The notes beneath the pieces were generated by a model. The model was given only the letters and a program-made list of their open reading frames with translations. It had not been told where the DNA came from and made no database searches. The translations under genes were made by a program, and so were the position numbers. From the NCBI RefSeq assembly GCF_958298935.1, contig NC_084942.1:8873501-8937500 (forward strand): a stretch of 64,000 nucleotides of DNA, written 5' to 3'. The DNA is from Phragmites australis (taxonomy: Eukaryota > Streptophyta > Magnoliopsida > Poales > Poaceae). This document shows, piece after piece, positions 11,114 through 21,715 of this stretch (position 1 is its first letter; every line of letters begins with the position of its first letter).

Positions 11114-12240
11114 TTGGCTCAACCGCAACCGAGCCTTGGTAGCGATATATTCAGTACCCCAGATGTTAACTTGCAAGGAGCTCATATGATTCTCAGATCC
11201 CTTCCAAAATTGGATCTGGCAAATCCACTAACTCCTATGGTAAATCAAGTCAAGATCCTACTCGATGCGGCTCAGAACCAAGTCGCTCGAGCAAATAATC
11301 CCCACAACTCCAGGTCCCCCAGTCGAAACTGTCCCGACTCGAGGAGCCACGGGCGAGAATGTTCTCGAGTAGGGGAATCCCAGATGGGAAGCTCGGGTGG
11401 TCGAGCCCAAAAATGATATTGTGGGCCAAACTGTAGCTGCACTATCCATAGGTGCGGGTATTAGGAAGATCTGAGGAACCGTATTCCCCACAACTGGCAT
11501 GATCTACGTATGGCGATCGAAAACCGCTGTGAGGAACTCCGTGATGACGATCGTCGCTACTACGACCGCAGATCTACAGGACATGATGGTCGGTATGACT
11601 CCCCCGCTCGGAGAGAGAGGCGTGGCAGTCCTCCACCACCTCCCCCTGAAGAGTTCGACGGGGGCTACGAGGCTTCCATACGCAAACTCCAAGCGATTTT
11701 GTGGCCCAAGAACTTCAAAGCGGCCCTGATCCAGAAATACGATGGGAAGATCAATCCCAACAAGTGGTTGCAGATCTACACTCGAGCAACCGGCGGTGAC
11801 AATCGAGTAATGACCAATTATCTGTTAACCGCCCTTGATGGACCCACAAGGTCCTGATTGCTAAACTTGCCACCCAACTCGATTTGTTCGTGGGCAGAAC
11901 TCAAGGCTCAGTTTATAGGCAACTTCCAGGGCACATTCGAGCGGCCATGAACAGAGAACGACCTCGACCAATTGCACCAAGGTGACAACGAATCTCTTTG
12001 AGATTTCATCCGCAGGTTCAGCGACAAGTGTAACACGATCCCGGACATCTCAGATGAATTAGTAATTATAGCCTTCAAACGAGGTGTTCAAGACACAGAC
12101 TTGTGTGGAAAGATGGATACTCGAAAGATCTGCATGGTCAAAAAGCTTTTCAAGTTGGCCGAAAAGTGCCCAAAACGAGCAAAAGCGCAAATACGCAGTA
12201 AAACCTCCAATCTGGCAAGGACAGGCCCGATAACTTGAAG
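11114..12240 (+). pseudogene. gag remnant of copy 1
   Basis: Pieces in several frames give a recognisable plant gypsy Gag: an N-terminal stretch with MILRSLPKLDLANPLTPM (11189 on), then a basic and proline-rich part (RDDDRRYYDRRS), then the retrotransposon gag core with INPNKWLQIYTRA, YLLTALDGP, LKAQFIGNFQGTF and DFIRRFSDKCNTIPD. Copy 2 has the same order. A TGA stands where copy 2 encodes Trp (after GPTR), and further stops lie near 11950 and 12000. Gag would form the virus-like particle; this one cannot be made in one piece. Confidence 0.8.
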
Positions 12241-12582
12241 AACGGAGGGAAGAAGAACAAACTCGGTGACAAACGCAAGGGTCCCTATACGACTATAGCC
12301 GCAGTCGATAGGAGCAAATCACGCAACACTGGGGACAACAAAGGCCTCAGTCGAGGTGGTGGAAAGTGGTGCCCCATCCATCGGAGCAACCAGCACAACT
12401 TTGACTAGTGCTTTGTCTTCAAGAAGAAATTTGATGAGAAGATCAAAGAAAATGCTGAGCGTGGTAGTAAGCAGGTTAAGCCCAATGTTGAGGGTGACGA
12501 GCCCCAGTTCCATGAGGTTGACCACAGCTTGGCGCACATCTTCAGGGGATCCACCACGTATGAGTCCAAGAGATAGTACAAG

Positions 12583-13240
12583 GTGGTGGAGCGAGAAGTT
12601 AACTTGTCCCTGACTGGGCTTACTCGATATCTCAAGTGGTCGGAACAGCCGATCATCTTTGATCAAACCGACCATTCGGCCGCGGTACCACATCCTGGTC
12701 GATACCCGATCATAGTTAAGCCGACCATACTCAACATCAAAGTTTCCAGAACTCTGTTTGATGGAGGGAGTTCACTCAACCTCATTTTCTCTAAAACTTT
12801 GGACAAGATGGGAGTCCAGAGGTCAAAGCTTAAAGTTGGAGTCATGCCTTTCCATGGCATATCTCCTAACTCATCGACCATGCCTCTCAGCTAGATCGAG
12901 CTGCTGGTCACGTTTGGCACGCTTGACAACTTTCGTACAGAAAAGTTGACCTTTATGTCACGGATTTCGAGACTGCGTATAATATGATCCTAGGCCACCC
13001 AATGTTGGACAAGTTTATGGTGGTGGTTCACTATGCCTACAAAGCGCTTAAGATCCCGGGTCCCAACGGGGCCATTACGGTTAAAGGAGATCAGTGTGCA
13101 GCGGTCAGATGCGACAAGCAAAGCCTAAATATGGTCGAACACTTCAGTCGAGTGGCATCGCCCCTAAGAACGCAAGTTCTAAGAATCAAAGGCAACAAGG
13201 TGTTGTTGAGACCATAGACTCCAGGCTCGTAAGTCTTGCT
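12583..13240 (+). pseudogene. Aspartic protease region of copy 1
   Basis: The frame from 12583 to 12894 contains LFDGGSSLNLIFSKTLD, the active-site loop of gypsy proteases in this group (DGG in place of the usual DTG/DSG). The flap region follows in another frame with YNMILGHPMLDKF. A TAG at about 12892 and a frameshift near 12950 break it. The homologous region in copy 2 is split by a solo LTR exactly in this domain. Confidence 0.75.
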
Positions 13241-13559
13241 GGCGCTACCAAATCTGATGAAACTAAGGGAAAGACCCACGACGGCGTCAGCAACAAAAAG
13301 ACCGATGGTTGCGTCAAGGCAGTGACCCTCGACCCGTCTGAACCATCCAAGATGGTTATGGTTGGGGCCAACCTCGACCCCAAAAAGGAACTCATGCTCA
13401 CCACCTTCCTCCAGACAAACCAAGACGTGTTTGCATGGCAATCGTTCGATATGCCTAGGGTCCCCATGGAGGTGATCGAGCATAGCCTAGCTGTTAAACC
13501 TGATGCCAAACCTGTGGTACAGAAGCAACAAAGATTTGCAGAAGACAGGAAGCGGGTCA

Positions 13560-14320
13560 TCCAGGAGGAGGTTCGATAAGCTCCTGAAGGCGGGCTTCAT
13601 TCGAGAAGTACATCATCCTACATGGCTTCCAAATCCTATCCTCATCAAGAAGGCCAATGGTAGATGAAGAATGTGCGTCAACTTTACCGACCTCAACAAG
13701 GCTTGCCCCAAGGATCCTTTTTCTCTCCCGTGCATCGACTAGATCGTCGACTCTACGGCAGGCTATGAGTTGCTATGTTTTCTATATGCCTATTCGAGGT
13801 ATTACCAAATTAGCATGGGATTAGAGGATGAGGAGAAAACTGCTTTTACTACTCCTTTTGTTGTATTTTGTTATGTAAAGATGCCTTTCGGTTTAAAAAA
13901 TGCTGGTGCTACGTATCAAAGTTATATTTACAACCCCAAATTGGGCGCAATGTAGAAGCGTATGTCGATGGTGTTGTAGTCAAATCGAAAACCGAAAGCG
14001 CATTGGTTGGCGATCTAAAAGAAACATTCGACAACCTCAGGAAGTGTCGCATGATGCTCAACCCTTAAAAGTGCACATTTGGCGTGCCTGCCAGCAAGCT
14101 TCTCGGCTTCCTGGTGTCGAGTCGAGGCATTGAGGCCAACCCGTGCAAAATTGAGGATCTTGACCAGATGCGGTCACCTCGAATACTGAAAGAGGTCCAG
14201 AAATTGATAGGTTGCATTGTTACTCTTAGTCGATTCATTTTCAATATGGGCGAGCGAGGGATGCCTTTCTTCAAGTTGTTGAAGAAACAAGATCTCATTC
14301 AGGAGCGCGCCTTCTAGGAC
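13560..14320 (+). pseudogene. Reverse transcriptase domain of copy 1
   Basis: Readable motifs in order: FIREVHHPTWLPNPILIKK (about 13595), FTDLNKACPKDPF, YYQISMGLEDEEKTAF, MPFGLKNAGATYQ and the catalytic box. At 13961-13972 the catalytic box is YVDG rather than YVDD, so the second metal-binding Asp is lost. At least four in-frame stops and one shift occur. The C-terminal part ends with LLGFLVSSRGIEANPCKI and MGERGMPFFKLLKK, the RT connection sequence. Inactive by several criteria. Confidence 0.85.
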
Positions 14321-14779
14321 TTAAAAAGTTACTTATCGTCTCCATACACCACCTAATGAAAAAGAGGAGCTCTTTTTGTATATTGCAGCTACCCCACAAG
14401 TTGTAAGCACGGGACTGGTGGTCGAATGGAAATGTCCCGAGAGAAAGGCCAAGGTCCAGAAACCCTGTTTACTATGTGAGCGAGGTTCTACACGATGCTA
14501 AGCTACGGTACCCACAAGTACAGAAGCTGATATATGCAGTATTGATGTCTTCCCAAAAATTACGACACTACTTTCAAGCGCACAGGATCACCATCATGAT
14601 GATGTACCCGCTGAAGGATGTAATACGCAATTGGGAAGCTACTGGACAAATCACGTAATGGGCGATAGAACTAAATGAGTTTGACATAAGCTTTGCACCA
14701 CGCACGAGCGTGAAATCCGGAATGTTAGCAGACTTCATCGCCAAATGGATAAGCGTTGAAGAAGCAAAGCCAAACATGG

Positions 14780-15180
14780 TCAAAGATCACTGAACGCTAT
14801 TCTTTGATGGATCGCTCACCCTCCAGGGCGCGGGGGCTGGCATTATACTCAAATCTCCAACGAGCGATGAACTCAGTTACGTTGTTCAATTAAATTTTAA
14901 AGCCTCTAATAATGTTGCAGAATATAAAGGACTGGTAAACGGGCTCCGCATAGCTAAGTCGCTTGGAATTAAACGACTTCTTGTGAAAGTGGACTCACAG
15001 TTAGTCGTGAACCAAGTTCAAAAGGAGTACCAGTGCTGAGACGACAATATGATGACTTATTTACTCAAGGTACGAAAGCTTGAGCAAAAGTTTGAAGGGC
15101 TAGAAGTGATGCACATCAGAAGGAGTGATAACTTTGGTGCGGATAAACTTGCTAGACTCGCTTCTTCTTGAGCACCGATA
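14780..15180 (+). pseudogene. RNase H domain of copy 1
   Basis: LFFDGSLTLQGAGAGIIL, NNVAEYKGLVNGLRIAKSLG and VDSQLVVNQV supply the three spaced acidic positions of a retroviral-type RNase H, with IRRSDNFGADKLARLAS as the C-terminal His/Asp-type box (His replaced). One TGA (about 15040) and one TGA after the LASS word interrupt it. Confidence 0.8.
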
Positions 15181-15297
15181 CCCATAGGAGTCTTCGTTGA
15201 GAAACTCCTTAAACCATCTGTCTCGACAGTTTGGCGAACGGATGCTACCCAACCTGACCAGCAGTCTGGCCAGGTCAGCAAGGCAGAACCTACAAAC

Positions 15298-16545
15298 ATG
15301 GATGCTTCACTACTCGAATGCCACCCAACTTGGATGACTTCGTACAAAGCCTATCTCGAGGGTCGAGACATCCCTGATGATGATGTGTTTGCAGAGAAAA
15401 TTGCTCGTAAATCGAAGCTCTACGTTTTGGTAAACGGCAAGCTCTACCAAAAGGGGAGTAACAAAATATTAATGAAGTGCATCACTCAAGAAGAAGGCAG
15501 TAAAATACTGCTTGATATCCATGGAGGCATGTGTGGTAATCTTGCATCTTCTCGCACCTTGGTCAAAAAAGTCTTCCGTCAGGGATTCTATTGGCCGACT
15601 GCCCTCCAGGATGCTTTTGAGCTGGTCAAAAAGTGCGAGAGCTACCAATTTTTTGGAAGGCAGACCACTCGACCAGCCCAAGCTCTGCAAACAATTCCTC
15701 TTTCTTGGTCTTTCTCCGTTTAGGGTTTGGATATCTTGGGACCATTCTCAAGGGCCCAAGGCGGTTACAAGTTCCTATTTGTGGCTATCGACATGTTCAC
15801 CAGGTGGATAGAGGCCGAATCTGTAGGAAAGATAACCGTAGAAGCGGACAAGAAGTTCATGAGGAGCATAATAACTCGATTTGGCATTCCGCATCGGGTA
15901 ATTACAGATAATGGTAGCCAGTTCAGAAGCGGGACCTTTATTGTGTTCTGTGAAAAATTTGGTATCAAAACTCGTTTCGCCTCAATAGCTCACCCGCAGA
16001 GTAACAGACAAGTCGAATGTGCTAATGGAATAGTCTTAGGGCATCAAAACTTGGGTGTTCGATAGGCTAAAAGCTACTCAAAACGCTGGGTGAAAGAACT
16101 TCCCTCAATACTATGGGCCGTTCGTACTTTGACTAATAAAGCCACTGGTGAAACTCCATTCTTCTTGGTTTATGGAGCAAAAGCGATGCTCCCGACTGAG
16201 TTGTAGTTCGAATCACCTTGAATGGAAGTTACTCTGAAGAAGGGCAGGAGCAGCTACGAGCGGATGACATAAATTTACTCGAGGAGTACCGAGATCGAGC
16301 ATCTATTCGAGTGGCTAAGTATCAGCAGGCGTTGTGTAGATACCAAAGCCAGAGAATTCAACCCAGAGAACTCTTTGCTGAGGATCTCATCCTACAAAAG
16401 GTGCAGAAACAGGCCCGGCGCCACAAGTTATGACCTAAGTGGGAAGGACCCTACATAGTAGTCGAAGTCACTCAACCTAGGTCAGTACGTCTATCTACTC
16501 CGTATGGCGAGATACTCGAGCACTCGTGGAACATTGACCAACTTT
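15298..16545 (+). pseudogene. Integrase of copy 1
   Basis: The zinc-binding N-terminus is in the 15298-15723 frame (IHGG...GFYWPTALQDA...KKCESYQ). The catalytic core follows one TAG later in the same frame (from 15727): LDILGPFS gives the first Asp, ITDNGSQF the second and QVECANG the Glu, a DD35E arrangement. The core runs into a frameshift near 16045. The C-terminal region (16218-16545, ending near NIDQL) is in other frames. Catalytic residues survive although the gene is broken. Confidence 0.85.
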
Positions 16546-16738
16546 GAAAGTTTTATTCAAAGAAAAGGTAGATTACAGGTAAGTCGATTACATTCGATTC
16601 GGTTAGCTACTTGATTACGTAATCTTTCCCGTTTCCTCTAATCCGTGTGGCTAGTGTAAAATTAGTAGAAAGGATCTGCCTAGCTCTGGCAAATAGTGAA
16701 GATCCACCACCTCCGAAAGTTTGGAAGCGTCTGGACCC

Positions 16739-17287
16739 TCATTCACTCCTGAATGAGTCGAGGAACCTTCTATACTCCTCCCTCGGGCGGCAGCTGATCA
16801 CCCCAGGAATCAGCCGCTGACCAGCATAAGGGCCAAGGAAAGTGGCCAAGGCGAAGGTCCTGCTGGAGCTAAGGACCGGCGCCGGTGATGCCGAGTGGTC
16901 TTTTGCCTGGCGTGAAGATGATTTGGCGGTTGTCGATGGAGAAGGCGACCGTTCCTCCTTCGCTGGCGGTGACTCGGGGGCTCCACTGCCGAAGACCTCA
17001 ATGGCAGCTTGGTTGATGATCCGGTCGAGATCACCACCATCCTCATTCCATTCTGGTGCAGAGTGCTGCACCGAAGCATAGGTCTTGATGTAACGGCGAA
17101 TGCACTGAGTGAGGGGACGGCGACAATCCATGGTGGATGCTTCTTCCCTCTTCTTCTAAGGCTCACTACTCGAGTTCTCGTCATCGAAGGACATGATGAT
17201 GATGACCTCAGGAGGTATCATGGTGAGAGGCCTAGGGGAAAGGACTTCTGAGATTGGCTCAAGAGGTGAAGATGGAGTGGAGGCCAT
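16739..17287 (-). pseudogene. Antisense ORF 1 of copy 1
   Basis: On the minus strand, an ATG at 17287 opens a frame that runs to a stop at 16739 with only one internal TAG (about 17157). The N-terminal part is rich in acidic and Ser residues (MSFDDENSSSEP). After the stop come MDCRRPLTQCIRRYIKTYA and a Pro/Ser-rich middle (SPSPSTTAKSSSRQ). It overlaps no sense gene and starts 84 bp after a minus-strand TATA box, so it looks like an independent antisense transcription unit. Copy 2 retains the start of the homologous 3' end near 57450. I do not recognise a domain. This is a separate unit from the gene at 18583-21189. Confidence 0.6.
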
Positions 17288-17370
17288 GGCTTCATGCTCT
17301 ACGAGTCCTAGGAGGAGGCAATGTGTAAATGAAACAAAGGAGATGACGAATAAACGGCTTCAAGTTCCCT

Positions 17371-17380
17371 CTATTTATAG
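17371..17380 (-). promoter_or_regulatory. Minus-strand TATA box for antisense ORF 1
   Basis: Minus strand CTATAAATAG followed by AGGGAACTTG, a textbook plant TATA context, 84 bp upstream of the ATG at 17287. It lies inside the retrotransposon but drives away from the sense direction. Confidence 0.65.
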
Positions 17381-17671
17381 CGGGGGAAACATGTTGTACT
17401 GTGTAAACGTGGCCGTCAAGATCCGAAACGATGGCATCGCCTCGGGCACGTAGCATGTTTGGTGGAAGTTATGATGGCGTTATGGCTTGTCTCATCTCTG
17501 CAAAGAGGGATGGGCGGCCATTATGACGCGCCAGATCAATGTTGCAGTGAAAATGAGTACAAATGGGAGTGTGTTCTTTTAATGCCCACCTACCTACTGG
17601 TTCGAGTTCACTCGATAATCATATTGCAGTTAAAACCATAACGCTCGGGGGCTTGCATTCTCGAGTATTCA

Positions 17672-17880
17672 GTCGAGAACGAGCCTCACTCTTCGACCAA
17701 CTCCGTTATCAAGTATATGGTCGAGAACGAGCCTTACTCAACTCTGTTATCGAGTACATGGTCGAGAATGAGCCTTAATCTTCGACCAACTCCATTATCG
17801 AGTACATGGTCGATAACGAGCCTTACTCTTTGACCGACTCAGTCATCGAGCACATGGTCGAGAGCGAGATTCGGTCGAGT
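17672..17880. repeat. 48-bp tandem repeat array in the 3' region of copy 1
   Basis: Units start with gtcgagaacgag at 17672, 17720, 17761, 17809 and 17857, with lengths 48, 41, 48 and 48 plus a partial fifth. Each ends with a form of atcgagtacatg. The second unit lacks 7 bp. The array sits between integrase and the antisense gene. Confidence 0.9.
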
Positions 17881-17971
17881 ATAGAGTTCTGAGCTATAAC
17901 ACTACTCTCCAATCAATGGTACATGTATGTCCTTTTCTACTCTCCGATCGAGTAATTTTCTTCCTCGACTG

Positions 17972-17986
17972 TAGAGTCAGGGGCTA
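17972..17986 (+). other. Internal polypurine-tract-like site
   Basis: tagagtcaggggctac matches the true polypurine tract before the 3' LTR (tagagttaggggctac, ending at 21715) in all but one base. The two copies lie 3.7 kb apart and bracket the antisense gene at 18583-21189. Confidence 0.55.
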
Positions 17987-18582
17987 CATTGTAATACCAT
18001 ATTTCTTTTATACATTTTTTGCAAAATTTTATCTGTTTCTGCATTGATCGCGATAAATAGAACCAACGGAGGCATGTGTTGGGTCGATGATGGATAACAA
18101 TGATGGATAACTATACCTCATGAGACATAACGGCACAGAGATTGTCAGACATCTCACGCCTAACGGCCAAAAGGGTTTTGAAGTCCTAGTCTGCCTTACG
18201 TGTGCTCTTTATCGAGTTCATATTTGTATGCTGATCGAATGCACAAATTGATTAAAGTTCGCAAAAAAAATTGATATGTTCTTTCTTTTTCTAGCTCTCT
18301 ATTAGTCTTTTCCTCACTATTATGGTCTTCTCAAGTACTCGAGGGCCACGCATCTAATGGCTTATCTAGTTAAGATTTCAGGTGTTGATAGATGCATAAT
18401 CGTATAGTCTTGAGAACGATGACAACATGTATCTATCAGTTATTGCATCTACTTATGCTAATCTTATTTTATCGACAAGGGAATAGCAGACAAAAGCATA
18501 ATAGATTGGCAAAGTGTAGTATTGTTACGGGCATTCTCAGATCATAAAGTATGTTTTACAAGTGCCAGAGCAGAATGGACCA

Positions 18583-21189
18583 TCAGTCCGAGGGACTTCC
18601 CTCACTATCATCCCTAGGCAAACTAAGCCTCAACGACTCGACAAAGGCTAGAACTACCGACTGCACGCTTTTAACAAGTTTTGCGGCCTCCTCACTAGTA
18701 CAATTAAACCCGACTGTCACCAATGAGGTATCGAGCGTGGGGTTATAGCTCTTGAGAATACCTTGCAATGTGGCAGCACTTGTAGAGGCTGCTTGTGACA
18801 TGAGGTCGAGGGTCTGCTCCTTTAGCTCTTGAAGAGGTAGGACAGCAGCATCCCTCTTAACCATCATCGCCTTCTTTTCAGCTCGAGCGGTGTTCACTTG
18901 GTTCCTTAGTCTCTCCCGAAACTTGACATCGTCATTAACATTCTTCATCGCATCAGCAAGAAGCTTTTCCTTGCTATTGTAGGAGGACTCAAGGCCTAAA
19001 AAAGGTAAAGAGAACAATAATTCTTTGCTAGTCACCCAATAATGGAATCACGCACTTGTGTTCTAGAATAGACTTATGCCCAATTTTTTCCCTCTTGGCT
19101 TTGAGCTTTTTGTGGTGGTTGGCCTCGGCGGTGGCTACCTGAGCGCTTGTAGTCTAGAGAAGAGCTTTTATCGCTGCCCACGGATCATCAGCGGAATTGA
19201 TATTGAAGTTTCACTTCCCCTGAGCTGCGGGTCTTCTTTGGGCACGCTCGAGGCAGGATCTCTGATTGGAGCCGAGGCCGAGTCAACAAGGGAAGTTAGC
19301 CCAGATGACTGGTCGAGGCGCTGACAGCCTTGGTTTGTGCCTCAATCGATAGTCTACAATCAACAGAATAAGACAAGAGGAAAAGAAAGAACTGCCAATC
19401 GACTAGTTGAGATCAGAATCCAGGACAAACCTTTTTGAAATCGGAAAATTTGAAATGATGCTTGACTTTTGCCTTTTTGTGGTCACCTTCTTTGTTCTTG
19501 ATCTGGTAGGCGGAGCTGGTGGAGGAGTTACATATGGACCAGGAAGAGTCAAGTCATCAGTAGCCTGCAAAGAACCAGATAATAAGAATGCATTATCAAG
19601 TGAAAGTATGACCAACTAAAGAGCGATAATTTGATTTAAATTACCTCTCTAGTCGAGTAATCAAGCATGACGGTCCCTCGAGTTGGGGATTGCAAGGACA
19701 CGTCAGACGTCCCCTAAAGAAAAGATCCATCCATGCAACTCATCATTAATAGAATGACCGAAAGGAAATCTATAACTCGAGAAGAGTTACCTTTTCGGCT
19801 AGGTCATCAAGAGCGACGGTTGCTCGAGGAGGTGATTGGGCTGGTACACTCACCGTTCCCTAACAAAAGGCCACTCATCCAAACCGAATGCATTCAAGTA
19901 TCTACTTGATAATTTGAAAGAAAATAAGAACTTCAATCAGCATGCTCGAGGGCTCCTTCACTTGCCCTCAGCCTCCTCGTTGGTCGATCCTTTCCCCTTG
20001 TCAACGGCATCAGCAAAAGTAGCACCATCGAGATCAAAGACCTCGCTTGAAAGGATGTGTTCTTGATGATAAACTGGAGCCTATAGTCACACAGACAAGT
20101 CAGAACAAATAGACAATAATAGGTCTTACTATTCCATTAAGAAAATCCTTACGTCTGGTTGAGGATTCGATAAGGACTGAGGTGCAATATCACATTCCGG
20201 TGTGCCGGAAGAAAAAAGCTTGTTCAGCCGAGTGGTGACATCCTGTGCAGGCAAGGCAAAAAAAGAAAAGAAAGGTTTACTAGACAAAATTTGAAGATTA
20301 TAGCTAAATGAAAAGGGCAAAGTGCTAACTAAGCCTTACATCCGACTGCATCCCTAGAAGCATCTTCATCCCCACTGTACTCCCAGGCCAGGCACGATCG
20401 TGCCTTCAGTGGACTTAACCTCTTACTAATGAAGTCTCTGACCACATGCCACCCAGTAAGGCCAAAATGCCTCAGCATGCCAATCTTGTTGGCACAGTAG
20501 GTGGTATGGATGGACTCTCAATGCTCTTGCATCCAAGAAAGATTTTGGACGGGAAAAAGACCTCTATACACTAAAGGAAAACCGATAGGGTGGGGATTGG
20601 AGACGTAAAACCAAAGTTTCTTCCAATCCTTCGACCAAGAGGAGGTTATGGGAATCAAGATATAGGAGTTTCTCATTCCATTCCTCAATTGGAAACCACA
20701 TCCCCCAACATATTTAGTCTCGGTAATCCTCTTCAGTTTATAAAAATACTAAAAAAGATTCAAACTTGGCTCGATGCCAAGGAAAGCCTCACAAAGATGA
20801 TAAAAAACACTCAACATGGTAACAGAGTTGGGGTTCAGGTGGTGGAGTTCAATCTGGTATTGATCGAGCACCTTGAGCAGAAACTTGGAAGGAGGGATGT
20901 TAAATCCACAATGGAAGAAAGACTCAAAAACTACGAACTCATGCTCAATCTTGCAGGAAGGGAATCTCTCACCAGATACCGTCCTCCATTCGACCAGGCT
21001 GCGCGCCAGCACCACTCCTTCCGTTTCGAGTTCCGCCAGCCGAGATTCTTGCATCGCCGAGGGTGTCTAGGCCTCGATCATGAATCGTGCCTTGGCATAC
21101 TGATCGAGTGAGGTGACGGTAGCTACTGCGTCCGACTGCTTCTTCGACGAGGAGGAAGTTAAAATTATTGAGGATGGGTTGGGATCCAT
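18583..21189 (-). pseudogene. Multi-exon antisense gene of copy 1 (Transposase_28-type, aORF)
   Basis: The minus-strand ATG is at 21189. Exon 1 (21189-20340) encodes the domain Pfam calls Transposase_28 (putative gypsy-type transposon): HEFVVFESFFHCGFNIPPS, YQIELHHLNPNSVTM, FYHLCEAFLGIEPS, VGGCGFQLRNG and WKKLWFYVSNP. Predicted exons 2-6 are 20242-20153, 20080-19961, 19859-19791, 19713-19645 and 19564-19431, mostly bounded by AG and GT(A) sites and open in one phase. A last exon (18995-18583) encodes a coiled-coil-like tail. Exon 6 is basic (RSRTKKVTTKRQKSS), a possible nuclear signal. Exon 1 has three in-frame stops and joins exon 2 one base out of phase; the donor of exon 3 is unclear. Known in Tat elements as an antisense ORF; its function is unknown. 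Confidence 0.75.
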
Positions 21190-21700
21190 GAATCTAAACT
21201 TTTTTCTGGTGGTGGTGCATGTCGAGGCAGAGAAAGTTGAGAGGCTTCTGCAGGAAGACTGATGGCAAAGGACGAAGAATGGCTGCTGCAAGCCCGGGTC
21301 TTACGGGTAAAAAGCTGAAAAGTTACCACCATTTCAACCACTCCCACCTTTGCAACACCTTGATCGGTGCGAAAAAAGGGATGATGACAACGTGTGAATC
21401 TCCGCACACCCTTCTGCCCGCATTAAATGCATCCATACCTGCCATTTCAAATTTTGAAAGGTTTTTTTAACTCTACTTAGAGTTGGGTGTCGATCAGTTG
21501 AGTTCTTTAAATCTTTTTTCTTCGAGTCTCGAGTGCAGTTAGCCATAGGGTGCTCGACCCGACTAAGCTTCCACTCGATATTCGAGAAAGGATTCGTCCA
21601 TACTCGATTCTTTCGATCATGAGCCTGATCTACTTTACTCGACCAAGCTTAAACTTGGCAATAGTCGAGTAGGTGCGTATGGAAATCTCTCCTCCAAAAT

Positions 21701-21715
21701 AGAGTTAGGGGCTAC
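21701..21715 (+). promoter_or_regulatory. Polypurine tract of copy 1
   Basis: agagttaggggctac directly precedes the 3' LTR and would prime plus-strand DNA synthesis. Confidence 0.7.
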
